Below are positions 1 to 8,315 of a DNA stretch of 22,049 bases, piece after piece. The translations under genes and the position numbers were made by a program. This DNA comes from Candidatus Trichofilum aggregatum (GTDB lineage Bacteria > Chloroflexota > Anaerolineae > Promineifilales > Promineifilaceae). Below the pieces are notes generated by a model. The model was given only the letters and a program-made list of their open reading frames with translations, ran no database searches and was not told the DNA's origin. Numbering within the stretch: position 1 is the stretch's first letter; every line of letters starts with the position of its first letter. Where the stretch lies: assembly GCA_016716885.1 (NCBI GenBank), contig JADJUV010000082.1:1-22049 (forward strand), given 5' to 3'.

Positions 1-2495
1 TGCAACACCGCCAACCCATACTCTGCCTGCCAGATGTTGAGGGGGTCGCCCGATTCCCGGCTGATTTGTAAGCCCAACAGCCCGTACCGTTCCCCTTCGG
101 CCAGTTGGCCTGAATGGGGGGCGTGGAGACACAGCCGGGAAAATACAATCGCCCTGACCCACGCGGCCGCGCCCTGCTGAGCCAGCTTCTCCCCCTCTTC
201 TAACCGGCTCCAGGCGGCGGCATAATTGCCTTGATTGTAGAGTGCCGCCCCGGCATGGAGCGTGGCATAGACCGCTTCTGTGATGTCGTGATGGGCCAGG
301 GCGGCATGGTAAGCCGCATCCGCCAGGGCCAATTGCTCTTCTGGTTGTAACCCCATCCCGGTCCGTAATTGATTAAGGCGATTGATCAGTTGGGGGTACA
401 CCGGGGCGTCCGTGGGGCATACGGCCACAGCCGCTTTGAGCCAACGCACGGCTTCTTCCAGGCGGCCGCGCTGGCGCATCAAGGCGATGAGTGGGGCGGT
501 TGCCTGGGTGAAGAAGGCGAGATCACACACCTCAACGGCCCATTGCCACGCGGCCGCGATGTTATCCATCTCCTGTTCAATGAGTGGCACGGCGGCACTG
601 AACCGGGCGGTCATCACATCCGGCTTCCATCGCCCCAAAAAAGTGGCAAAGTACGCCGCATGGCGTTGCGGTATGTCTGCGGCCGCGTCAGATGCATGGT
701 GCAGGGCATATTGGCGCACCAATTCGTGCAGATCATAACGGTGTTCATGGGTGCGGAAGAGCAACGCCTTGTGACTGAGGGATTTGAGGTGGGCGGGGGT
801 AATGTTAGCCACGGTTTGGGCGGCCTGGTGGCTGAACCCCCCACGAAAGATAGCCAGCCGGTCAAGAATCGCCGCCTCATCCCGGCTCAATTTAGCCCAG
901 GTTTGGGCCAGAATCTGCTCGACACTGGCCTGGCGACGCGGCCGCTGGCCTGTTTCATCACGCAGAAAACCCAACCCGGCCCGAATCTCCTGCCCAATTT
1001 CGGCACAACTCAACACATCCACCCAACTGGCGGCCAACTCCAGGGCCAGGGGATGCCCGCCCACCAGGTGGCAAATTTGGGCCACCGCCGGTTCATCTAC
1101 CAGGGAGAGGGGAAAATCGGGGCGGGTCATGCGGGCTTGTTGAAAGAAGAGGCGGGCCGCTTCGGACTGTTCGGCCTGGGCTAGAGGTGTGCCTGGTTTG
1201 GGATGGGAGAGCGGGGGGATGGTATAGAGCCATTCGCCCGGAACACCTGACGGCTGGCGCGAGGTGAGCAGGCATTTTACCCCTGGCGCGGCCGCAAGCA
1301 GTTCGGTGATATGGGCGGCGATGGGGGTAAGGTGTTCAAAATTATCGAGGATGAACAGCAGGTGGCGGCCGCGTAAAAAATGGCGCAACTGTTGACCGGG
1401 GGGTACGCCGTCCGTTGGTGTCAGGGGTAACGCTTTGAGGAGTGTAGCATCGAGTTGGTCGGTCTGGCTGGTAGCAGGCAGACCGGCCAGAGAGACCCAC
1501 CACACCCCATCCGGGTAAGCGGCTTGTTGCTGTCGCGCCAGTTGCAGGGCCACACGGGTTTTGCCGATACCACCCAGCCCGGTAAGCGTCAGCAAACGAC
1601 AGGCAGGGTCAGCCAGGCGTGCGGCCGCGTCGTCAAGCACCTGTTGCCGCCCGATAAACGGGGTGAGATCGGCAGGCAGGTTGTGGTGGGGGAGTGAACT
1701 GGCCGCGAGAGAGGGGGGCGGGGTTGCGGCCGCGAGGGTTCCGGCTTTGATCTGCCCCGCTAAGGCCACCGTCTCCGCCATTGGCTCCAACCCCAACGCC
1801 TCAGCCAACACAAGGCGGCACTGCTCAAACTGGGCCAGAGCTTCCGTGCGCCGCCCCTGAGCCGCCAGGGTACGCATCAACTGCCGGTACGCCTCTTCGC
1901 GCCAGGGGTCCAAAGCCAACTGCCGGATGGTCAACTGCTCCACCTCATGCCACCGTTGCTGGGCCAGGGCGGTCTCGCTGAGGCGGGTTAAGGCGGCCAT
2001 CATGCGGCGGTGCAGTTGTTCGCGGCGCAGTAACAACCACTCATCAAAAGCCACGCTGGTCACGAGAGCCGCATCAGCCAGGAGCGGAGCCGTATAACCC
2101 GCCAGCCGCTCGCTTGCCCGCGCATCCAGAGGCTTCGTACCCCGTTCCAGGCTGTCTAATACGTTTTGGAGCGTTTCGACATCCAGGTGGTAGGGAGCAT
2201 CCCGGTTGAATTGCACAGTCTGGTGCGAAATCAGCAAGAACGGGACAGACTGCCGGTCATCGGCGAGGGTCTTGCGGAGATTGAACAGGGTCTGGCGCAA
2301 ATTGTTGCGTGCGGCCGCTTCGGAATGATCGGGCCATAACAGGGCCGCCAGGGAACTGCGCCGGTGAGCCTGATTCGCTTCCAACGCCAGGAACGCCAAC
2401 AAAGCACGCGCATTATCCGATTCAAAACGACGGACGACTTGCCCGTCTAAGGTCACATGAAACTGCCCCAAAAACGATAACAGTAGCCGACTCAT
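1..2495 (-). CDS. BTAD-domain transcriptional regulator with STAND-type ATPase and TPR-like tail (3' end outside window)
   Basis: The frame stays open from an ATG at 2495 to the left edge (831 codons, C-terminus missing). Residues 1-95 look like a winged-helix DNA-binding domain of the OmpR/SARP type. Residues 100-245 are a helical bacterial transcriptional activation (BTAD) domain. Residues 270-430 are an NB-ARC/STAND ATPase with Walker A GLGGIGKT (306-313) and Walker B LLFILDN (379-385). The rest is Ala/Leu-rich helical repeat of TPR type. This architecture (AfsR/SARP-like, or LuxR-less MalT-like) is abundant in Chloroflexota and normally acts as a ligand- or partner-gated cytoplasmic transcription activator. 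It is divergent from the 2714 and 2922 genes, so those are its likeliest targets. The effector cannot be deduced. The alanine-rich stretches often coincide with GCGGCCGC read as Ala-Ala-Ala. Family confidence is high; specific function is unknown. Confidence 0.9.
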   Translation of the reverse strand, partial: MSRLLLSFLGQFHVTLDGQVVRRFESDNARALLAFLALEANQAHRRSSLAALLWPDHSEAAARNNLRQTLFNLRKTLADDRQSVPFLLISHQTVQFNRDAPYHLDVETLQNVLDSLERGTKPLDARASERLAGYTAPLLADAALVTSVAFDEWLLLRREQLHRRMMAALTRLSETALAQQRWHEVEQLTIRQLALDPWREEAYRQLMRTLAAQGRRTEALAQFEQCRLVLAEALGLEPMAETVALAGQIKAGTLAAATPPPSLAASSLPHHNLPADLTPFIGRQQVLDDAAARLADPACRLLTLTGLGGIGKTRVALQLARQQQAAYPDGVWWVSLAGLPATSQTDQLDATLLKALPLTPTDGVPPGQQLRHFLRGRHLLFILDNFEHLTPIAAHITELLAAAPGVKCLLTSRQPSGVPGEWLYTIPPLSHPKPGTPLAQAEQSEAARLFFQQARMTRPDFPLSLVDEPAVAQICHLVGGHPLALELAASWVDVLSCAEIGQEIRAGLGFLRDETGQRPRRQASVEQILAQTWAKLSRDEAAILDRLAIFRGGFSHQAAQTVANITPAHLKSLSHKALLFRTHEHRYDLHELVRQYALHHASDAAADIPQRHAAYFATFLGRWKPDVMTARFSAAVPLIEQEMDNIAAAWQWAVEVCDLAFFTQATAPLIALMRQRGRLEEAVRWLKAAVAVCPTDAPVYPQLINRLNQLRTGMGLQPEEQLALADAAYHAALAHHDITEAVYATLHAGAALYNQGNYAAAWSRLEEGEKLAQQGAAAWVRAIVFSRLCLHAPHSGQLAEGERYGLLGLQISRESGDPLNIWQAEYGLAVL

Positions 2496-2675
2496 TCGCA
2501 CGCCTAATAAGGAGACTTATCCTGCGAAAGTAAGTTTCGAGTTCCTAGAGTTCCCAGTATTTTCATCCCGGTGGCCCCGCGGGGACAGGGCAAGGGAGCC
2601 CTAGGTGCCAACCCTCTTGGTGCGCCCAGGCCCTGCGGAACTCCTGTGCTGCCCCCTAAATATACCGGCAACTGG

Positions 2676-2697
2676 TAACAGTTTCCTAACGGTTGTT
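2676..2697 (+). promoter_or_regulatory. Tandem 11-bp direct repeat, possible BTAD/SARP-type operator
   Basis: Two adjacent 11-bp units, TAACAGTTTCC and TAACGGTTGTT, share TAAC-GTT and lie one helical turn apart, 17 bp before the ATG at 2714. SARP-family regulators are known to bind short direct repeats with helical-turn spacing, and a BTAD regulator is encoded divergently next door. The link is inferred from spacing and position only. The rest of 2496-2713 shows no gene. Confidence 0.35.
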
Positions 2698-2713
2698 ATG
2701 GTACGTTGCGGCC

Positions 2714-2938
2714 ATGAAGAAACGTTCTGACCGCTACCACTCTTTTCTACTGCGCGTCTGGCGTGAAGCGGCCCAGCCGGGAGCATGGCGGGCTTCGTTG
2801 CAGGAAGTCAAAACGGAAAAGATGATCGGCTTTGGGACGGTGCAAGATTTAGCAGCTTTTTTGGAGTGGTTGATTCAGTCCGAAGAGGATGAACTGAACG
2901 ACCCGTTGGTTGAGGAAGTGAATGATGTTACGGAATAA
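2714..2938 (+). CDS. Small conserved protein found near BTAD regulators (74 aa)
   Basis: A 74-residue soluble protein starts with a basic MKKRSDRYHSFLLRVWRE segment, followed by a segment ending in a WRASLQEVKT-type strand. It then has a GFGTVQDLAAFLEWL helix and an acidic tail rich in E and D. Chloroflexota carry many short proteins with this RYxSFLLRxWR...WRASL...F.L..L pattern, often beside BTAD/STAND regulators; this is family recall rather than a search. There is no signal peptide or membrane segment. ATG at 2714 is preferred over an in-frame TTG at 2693 because the conserved basic start begins there. The 3' end overlaps the start of the 2922 gene by 17 bp, so the two are probably translated together. 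Function unknown. Confidence 0.7.
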   Translation: MKKRSDRYHSFLLRVWREAAQPGAWRASLQEVKTEKMIGFGTVQDLAAFLEWLIQSEEDELNDPLVEEVNDVTE

Positions 2939-4100
2939 ACAATTGTTTTGGTTTTGTCTGGTTTTGGTGGGATGTGTGGTGATGGTGGGACGGCTCGCGG
3001 CCGCGCCCCAGGGCGTCAACCGTTATGTGGCTCCCACCGGGAGCAACACCGGTAATGATTGTACCGCCCCGGCCCATCCCTGCCTGACTGTCGAATATGG
3101 CCTCAGTCAGAGCAGCAGCGGCGATACCCTGCTACTGGCCGCCGGTTTTTACACCCCTACCACCAGTTTGTTACTCGATTTTGACATCACCATCAGGGGG
3201 GCGGGGCTAAATAAAACGTTTATCAACGCCAATCAGAACAACAATGGGTTTGTCAATTACAATGGGGCCACCAGCCTGCTTCAAGACCTGACCGTTTACA
3301 ACGCCCGCATCAATGGCATCCGCAATGTCAATGTGTTGACGTTGCAACGTGTGTCAGTAAGCAATAGCGGATCCTCTTTTGACGGTGGGGGCATTTACAA
3401 TGAATCAAACGGCGATCTTTTTATCAGTGCGAGCATCATCGCGGGCAATCAGACGGATCGGTATGGTGCGGGTTTGTTTAATGCGGGACAGGCGACCGTC
3501 AGCAATAGTGCGTTTCTATACAACCAGGTGACGGGGACTCAAGGGGAAGAGGGGGGTATCACCAATGTGGGAGTGCTGAGCCTGACGAATGTCACTTTTG
3601 CACTGAACCAGGCCCCGAACGCGGCCGCGTTAGGGAATACGGGTATGCTCACCATGCAAAACGTCACCATCGCCGACAATTACAGCACTGTTGCCGGGGG
3701 GGTGAGTGGTGTAGCCAACTACGCGGCCGCGACCCTGAGCCATGTCATCATCGCCAACAACGGTAACGGCCCCCAATGTGGCGGCCCCAGCCTGGTGACT
3801 TCAACAGGTTACAACATCGAAAGCAGTAATAGCTGTGGTTTCAACCATACCACCGATCAAGTCAACACCGACCCGCTCCTGGACACCCTGGGTGGTTATC
3901 AAAATCCCCTCATGCCTGTCTTTGGGCTACAGCCCGGCAGTCCTGCACTGGATGCCGGTGATAACACGGTCTGCCCCACCACCGATGCTCAGGGTTCGCC
4001 TCGTCCCTTCGATGGCGATGGGGATGGTATCGCCGTATGCGACATCGGGGCTTATGAACGTGCCTACTGTGTCTACTTACCACTCCTGTTGAGCGATTAG
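2922..4100 (+). CDS. Secreted right-handed beta-helix (pectate-lyase-like fold) surface protein, 392 aa
   Basis: The N-terminus has a basic start and a hydrophobic core ending LAAA-PQ, typical of a Sec signal peptide. An LVGC sequence at residues 15-18 also fits a lipobox, but the hydrophobic stretch continues beyond it. Next come a YVAPTGSNTGNDC opening and ladders of short Asn/Gly-rich turns with alternating hydrophobic residues (about 70-330), as in parallel beta-helix or polymorphic outer-membrane-type repeats. Near the end CDIGAYER is a common closing motif of choice-of-anchor beta-helix proteins. The last residues are CVYLPLLLSD, close to the tail of the protease at 8316. A GAGGAAG ribosome site (2912-2918) serves ATG 2922 or 2925. 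The start lies inside the upstream gene. Likely exported; no catalytic residues could be assigned. Confidence 0.8.
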   Translation: MMLRNKQLFWFCLVLVGCVVMVGRLAAAPQGVNRYVAPTGSNTGNDCTAPAHPCLTVEYGLSQSSSGDTLLLAAGFYTPTTSLLLDFDITIRGAGLNKTFINANQNNNGFVNYNGATSLLQDLTVYNARINGIRNVNVLTLQRVSVSNSGSSFDGGGIYNESNGDLFISASIIAGNQTDRYGAGLFNAGQATVSNSAFLYNQVTGTQGEEGGITNVGVLSLTNVTFALNQAPNAAALGNTGMLTMQNVTIADNYSTVAGGVSGVANYAAATLSHVIIANNGNGPQCGGPSLVTSTGYNIESSNSCGFNHTTDQVNTDPLLDTLGGYQNPLMPVFGLQPGSPALDAGDNTVCPTTDAQGSPRPFDGDGDGIAVCDIGAYERAYCVYLPLLLSD

Positions 4101-4197
4101 TCCCAGCCGTGTCTCTCTTTGCCCTGTTTACAGGTGATGATGGGATAAATGGCGTTCCGAACTCCCTTTGACGTGCCGTAAGTACAGGATGAGATCA

Positions 4198-6900
4198 ATG
4201 AGCCAGCCGAAAAAGATTAACAAACCCAATTCAGAAAAACCCAGGCCGGTGCGTCGCAAGAAGTCACAATCGGCACAGACGGCTGAGGAACCATCAAATG
4301 TTGTTTACCAGGGGGGAACGCCGGAAAGTCAGATCAATACATTAGGTCAGTTATCGCGGCCGCAACAACAAACCGCGCTCCGCCACATCGGCAAGGTGCA
4401 GGGCAACCGCCGGGCCGCCCAGGTCGTAGCTAAATTACAACGCCACCCCGGCCACGGTGCCCTGAACACAGAACAGGAGCAACTGGTAGAGAGCACGGCA
4501 GCCAATCTTCAGCGCCAGCCCGCGCCCGGTATCATGCGGGCCGAACTGCTCCAGGACGGACATCAAACCGCCATTGTCAGCCCCCTTGAATTCGGTAACG
4601 TCCCCTTGTTATCCGCCCCCCGGGCAGATGCTCCCCAACGCGGCAACCTGGCGGCACGGGACATGCTCACGGTGCTACGGCGCGATCCGAATTTCGTTTA
4701 CGTGCAGGTGAAGAGCGGGGATCTGACCGGTCAACATGGCTACGTACCCTTCGGCAAAATCATCATCAGCCCGGCGGCTGCGCCTACCTCGTTACGGACA
4801 CCGACCGCAGGCACCGAAAACGCCTACACCCAACTCCAGACTGAACTTGCCAAACCCACCCCCAACCGGATAATCATTTTCCTTATTTTGGAACAACGCA
4901 TGACAGTCGCCCAACAACAAAGGCTTTTGCGCCCTGGTAATGTGGAGTGGAAAAAAATTACTGAACTGGACAACATCACCGCCGACGATGTGTTGAACCT
5001 GTTGAGCCTGTTGGGTTCCAGTCTAAAGCGCAGGCTCACCGAATATACGGAGTGGGGCGGGAGAAATGTGGCTAAACTGCGTCTGGCTTTTGCCAGCGCG
5101 GCCGCGGATGAGCGGGTGGATGTGGCTCGTGATGATGCACTGATTGGTGAACTGCGCCCCATTTTAGGGGGCACACACCCGGAAATTATCTTTGGGCATC
5201 ATTTGGAACAGGTGTATCCCCCGGATGGCACACTTAAAACGCTACGGGCCACCCATCCCAATCTGGCTCAATGGTTGCGCCGCTTCGTTTCTGCACGCAC
5301 CAATCTTCAAGCTACCGCCCTTGACCGCTCCACATTGCTCACCGACGCCCTGATTGAAATTGGCCTCACATCGGCCCGGCGTGCCAAACGCAAAGTGATG
5401 CGTGCCATTTATCGGGCGCCACGCGGGATGGCGATGTCTGCTACAGAGCGCAGTGCCCTCGACCGAATTGCCATTCACGCTTATAACGAGAGCAGTTACA
5501 GCAGTGCAAACCTGGGGGTAATGTTCCTCACCCGGTTTGGTCGGCCCTTGTTGGGTGCAGCCCGTCATCCCAAAACCTTTATCTACCGCCTCTGGCAGGC
5601 CCTCCAAAAGTTGCCCGATGACAATGTCATGTTGAACAATGTCTTGACATCGTTTGACCTGAACAAAGACCCTACCGCAGCAGGCTCTTTCACTCACTGG
5701 TTGGGCAGCAAAGATTTTGGCAAGATTCGTTCGGATTTGCCGGTGGCAGCGGAAACGGTACATGCGGATGGGAATCAACGCGGCCGCAGTATCAAAGTGA
5801 GAGAGCCACACATAGACCTGTTCAAACGCAAGAACAAAGTCACCGTTACCCAGGCCAATGGCACGACTACGGAACTGACCATCCGTTGGGTAAACAGCAG
5901 TCGCCGCCGTTTGGGACTTTCGCAGCGCGTCAACGTGTCGGATGGCGCGGCGATTGTGCCTACCGGGACGGCTTCCAGTTGGGAGCGCGGTACAGCAATG
6001 CGTATCCAGACCGCCACCCGACTCATGGCCGATTCGGGTGGGTTACCGGACTTAGAGGCTTCACATGGCACGCTTCAGCCGGGCGTTATGGTTTCCAAAT
6101 ACGATGAGGCACCGCTGGGCGCAGAGCAATATTTTAAGGTCAAGGTCTTAAAAGGGGGCACGAAAAAACAGATAGGGTGGATTTTGGCTTCCAGTGTGAC
6201 CGGGATGGGGATGTCGGCACGTGAAGCACTTTTTGAATGGACGCTGCGACATGAGATGGGGCACGCGCTGGATTTGCAGATCAATGGGTTTAGCCAGTTC
6301 AGTGCGCCTTCAGTTGCCCAATGGCGTAAGTATACGGGGGCTGCTGACTGGGTTTCCGACCTTATCCGCACGGCTGCGATTGCCAGTCCAGGGGTCAACC
6401 GGGTTTTCAATAGGATTAATCTGAATTTTCGGCAGGCGGCCATAGATTATTCTGAAGCTGTGCAAAGTAAAAACAGTGGGTCGGCGAAGGCTTTGGTGGC
6501 GCGTAACTGGTTGCGGGGGTGGGTAGCGGCCGGTGGCAGCCAGGCAGTGTATGATACGATTACACAATATAACGCTGACCCCTGGTATTACAGCCGAAAT
6601 AATGAAGGGTTGCCCGTTTTAAGCGGCCGCATCTTTGGTGCTCATTATTATGAATGGTACTCGGCTGCGGCCGCGGCTCGCACCCAAAGTCTGGCGGCTG
6701 GTGTTTCACCCTATGCCTATACCTGCACCTATGAATTTTTTGCGGATCATTACGCCGCTTACACCGGGCCAGGCAGTGGTGGGCAGACATACGCCCGTGC
6801 CGTACCCATCTGGGCGCAAGATTTCTTTGATCGTCTGGTAGGGCGGTCGGGGGCCGGGCCGAGGGTTGGCATGAAACGACATCGAATGGACAAGGGGTAA
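4198..6900 (+). CDS. Large HEMGH zinc-metallopeptidase-like protein with two SH3-like segments, candidate non-Sec effector (900 aa)
   Basis: No signal peptide is present. The N-terminus is Lys/Arg-rich and contains QQQTALRHIGKVQGNRRA and LQR repeats. This resembles the leader of toxins loaded into extracellular contractile injection systems (LQ..GN.A...LQR). Around residues 140-185 is an SH3-like segment (MLTVLRRDPNFVYVQVKSG). A second SH3-like segment precedes the catalytic region (GVMVSKYDEAPLG...GWILASSVTG). The zinc motif HEMGH is at residues 685-689, and a YEFFAD motif with E846 is a plausible third ligand, as in gluzincins. The middle (190-560) is helical and not recognised. ATG 4198 follows AGGA by 8 nt; alternatives are ATG 4189 and TTG 4168. 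The 6906 gene starts 5 nt after the stop, which suggests a functional pair. Peptidase fold is well supported; the effector role and delivery route are inference. Confidence 0.7.
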   Translation: MSQPKKINKPNSEKPRPVRRKKSQSAQTAEEPSNVVYQGGTPESQINTLGQLSRPQQQTALRHIGKVQGNRRAAQVVAKLQRHPGHGALNTEQEQLVESTAANLQRQPAPGIMRAELLQDGHQTAIVSPLEFGNVPLLSAPRADAPQRGNLAARDMLTVLRRDPNFVYVQVKSGDLTGQHGYVPFGKIIISPAAAPTSLRTPTAGTENAYTQLQTELAKPTPNRIIIFLILEQRMTVAQQQRLLRPGNVEWKKITELDNITADDVLNLLSLLGSSLKRRLTEYTEWGGRNVAKLRLAFASAAADERVDVARDDALIGELRPILGGTHPEIIFGHHLEQVYPPDGTLKTLRATHPNLAQWLRRFVSARTNLQATALDRSTLLTDALIEIGLTSARRAKRKVMRAIYRAPRGMAMSATERSALDRIAIHAYNESSYSSANLGVMFLTRFGRPLLGAARHPKTFIYRLWQALQKLPDDNVMLNNVLTSFDLNKDPTAAGSFTHWLGSKDFGKIRSDLPVAAETVHADGNQRGRSIKVREPHIDLFKRKNKVTVTQANGTTTELTIRWVNSSRRRLGLSQRVNVSDGAAIVPTGTASSWERGTAMRIQTATRLMADSGGLPDLEASHGTLQPGVMVSKYDEAPLGAEQYFKVKVLKGGTKKQIGWILASSVTGMGMSAREALFEWTLRHEMGHALDLQINGFSQFSAPSVAQWRKYTGAADWVSDLIRTAAIASPGVNRVFNRINLNFRQAAIDYSEAVQSKNSGSAKALVARNWLRGWVAAGGSQAVYDTITQYNADPWYYSRNNEGLPVLSGRIFGAHYYEWYSAAAAARTQSLAAGVSPYAYTCTYEFFADHYAAYTGPGSGGQTYARAVPIWAQDFFDRLVGRSGAGPRVGMKRHRMDKG

Positions 6901-6905
6901 AAGCG

Positions 6906-7421
6906 ATGAGTCAAGGCTACGTTGAAAATTGGCTGAAACTGCACCACCATTGGCAGTTTGGAGCGTTTTTGGAGCGTTGGGAGTGGTTGGCACAATTTGG
7001 CCGGCTGGGTGTGTTGGATCAGGTAGAGGCTTATGCCCTGCACCTGGGCCGGAAGCACTTAGCACGCGACCAGACGGATCGCCAGTGGAAAGCTGTGCTG
7101 CGGATAGGAAAAACGGTGCTGGTTGGGCCTGCCCCGGAGATGTTGGCGCAACTGCTCGCGGCCGCGCACTATTTTGACAATCCCGCTGGTTTCAACGAGC
7201 TTTTGCTCGAACAATTCCACAGTTTTTGCCTGGATTTTTATCAGGGGTATCAACTGCGCGAAGACGCCTTCGCATTTGATGGGGAGCAGCTTATCATCAG
7301 CGGCTACGCCTACGATGGCGATAGCCCCGGCGCACGGCGGTTCCCCTTTACCACCCTGGCCCGCCGAGAGCAACCGGTGCAATTTGTCGTGGATCACGCG
7401 GCCGCAGAAACATTCGTCTAG
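6906..7421 (+). CDS. Hypothetical protein co-transcribed with the metallopeptidase (171 aa)
   Basis: The gene begins 5 nt after the stop of the 900-aa peptidase gene, with a GGGGTAAAA segment before its ATG, so the two are almost certainly in one transcript. The product is soluble and aromatic-rich at the N-terminus (YVENWLKLHHHWQFGAFLERWEWL). The middle is helical, and the end looks beta-rich (DGEQLIISGYAYDGD, FPFTTLAR). There is no signal peptide, membrane segment or known motif. Position and size would fit an inhibitor, immunity protein or dedicated chaperone for the peptidase, but nothing in the sequence proves this. Two GCGGCCGC octamers fall in its Ala-Ala-Ala frames. Confidence 0.7.
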   Translation: MSQGYVENWLKLHHHWQFGAFLERWEWLAQFGRLGVLDQVEAYALHLGRKHLARDQTDRQWKAVLRIGKTVLVGPAPEMLAQLLAAAHYFDNPAGFNELLLEQFHSFCLDFYQGYQLREDAFAFDGEQLIISGYAYDGDSPGARRFPFTTLARREQPVQFVVDHAAAETFV

Positions 7422-7536
7422 CAGACTGTCGGAGAAAGAAATTTGAGCACGGATATTCACGGATTAGGGTACATAGCAAAGTCAAAATGGTTAACCAGGA
7501 AGTTCAGCAAGCCGGTCGTCGGTAAGAGATGGGGGG

Positions 7537-7671
7537 ATCACCTGTCTGATGATCCCCCTCTCCTGGCGTCATAACACTCAATAGCCAGGTTCGTTGGCCA
7601 GTCACCTATTTTTCCGCCTGCTTTTTGAGCGCGGCCGCAACGACATCATTTTACGCTCGTTTGTGTATCCG
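7537..7671. repeat. Dispersed repeat R2, copy 1
   Basis: About 135 bp that recur at 11035-11172 with roughly 90% identity by eye. At its left edge is a perfect 9-bp hairpin (GGGGGATCA 7532-7540, TGATCCCCC 7550-7558). The copy also contains a CCAGGTTCGTTGGCCAG segment and one GCGGCCGC. No open frame is shared by the two copies, so it looks like a noncoding element. No T-run follows the hairpin, so an intrinsic terminator is not well supported. The preceding 7422-7530 has no gene; it holds a short CACGGAT-type repeat near 7446-7465. Confidence 0.7.
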
Positions 7672-7732
7672 TTAAAAACCTCTGGTTGGGCTTTCCCCCT
7701 ACAGGCAAGGTCAACGATTGCAGTCGCACATG

Positions 7733-7848
7733 CTTTCACACCGCCTCATCCACCACCCACCACATCACCACGATCACTCGTGCCTTCTTTCTCGGCCAAT
7801 ACACCGGCACGCGGCCGCGTTTCCGCCACCCCTTCTCTGCCTCTATCG
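7733..7848 (-). repeat. Dispersed coding-type repeat R1, copy A (fused to GH127 remnant)
   Basis: Read on the minus strand this encodes AEKGWRKRGRVPVYWP, RKKARVIVVMWWV and a terminal DEAV stop. Near-identical ends occur in copy C (end of the 15797 gene) and in copy B, which is shifted by one base. Here the unit is joined in frame to an unrelated GH127 fragment just after its ELLGG motif. The shared portion begins close to AEKGW. It contains one GCGGCCGC. Confidence 0.65.
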
Positions 7849-8140
7849 TCCCCCCCAACAGTTCCGGCTCCCATTCGGGCTGGAGCGCGGCCGCGTCCAC
7901 CCTTGCTGTCAACACATCAATCTCCGGGTTGTCCACACTCTCCAGACAATACACGAGCGGCCCTCGGCTGATGGCTACCTTACCCTCATACCCTTGCATC
8001 TGAGGATGAGGGCGGCGGGTGATGATGGGCAAGGTGAAAGCCAGGGTGATAACGTCGCCCGCCTGCTAGGTGCGGCATACCGACAGGAACCGGCTCTGGC
8101 GCGGATCATACCCCTGGGCTGGAACATCGGGGTACGCGGC
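7849..8140 (-). pseudogene. Remnant of a GH127-family (DUF1680) glycoside hydrolase, C-terminal part only
   Basis: The minus-strand frame reads QAGDVITLAFTLPI, GKVAISRGPLVYCLESVDNP and WEPELLGG. These match the C-terminal beta-domain landmarks of beta-L-arabinofuranosidase-type GH127 proteins (GKVALxRGPLVYCLE, LLGG). The Trp expected before QAGD is a TAG stop at 8066-8068 (TGG to TAG). The residues before it (about 8070-8135) still look like the family. The catalytic N-terminal several hundred residues are absent, and the C-terminal end is replaced by repeat R1. It is therefore a non-functional fragment. From 8141 to 8315 I see no gene or clear element. Confidence 0.65.
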
Positions 8141-8315
8141 CGCATCTATATCTAGTCATCTAATCAGTGGCAAAACCATCCTTTTGTACCAGAGTCATAC
8201 CCAACCAGGACATTCAATGTCTGATTAATGCTGAGAATACGCTGGGTTAATGGTTGGCTGTTACGCTTTCCGCCAGTTGCGACTTTCCCCAATAGCCCCG
8301 TCTCCGAGGTTGCCC

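Noticed and set aside
369..1184. Long plus-strand open frame opposite the BTAD regulator
   Set aside because: It lies wholly antisense to a strongly supported ATPase domain and its residues have no domain-like pattern; it is a GC-driven shadow.
5242..5811. Minus-strand frame of 189 codons inside the metallopeptidase gene
   Set aside because: Antisense to a long, coherent coding frame with no recognisable motif.
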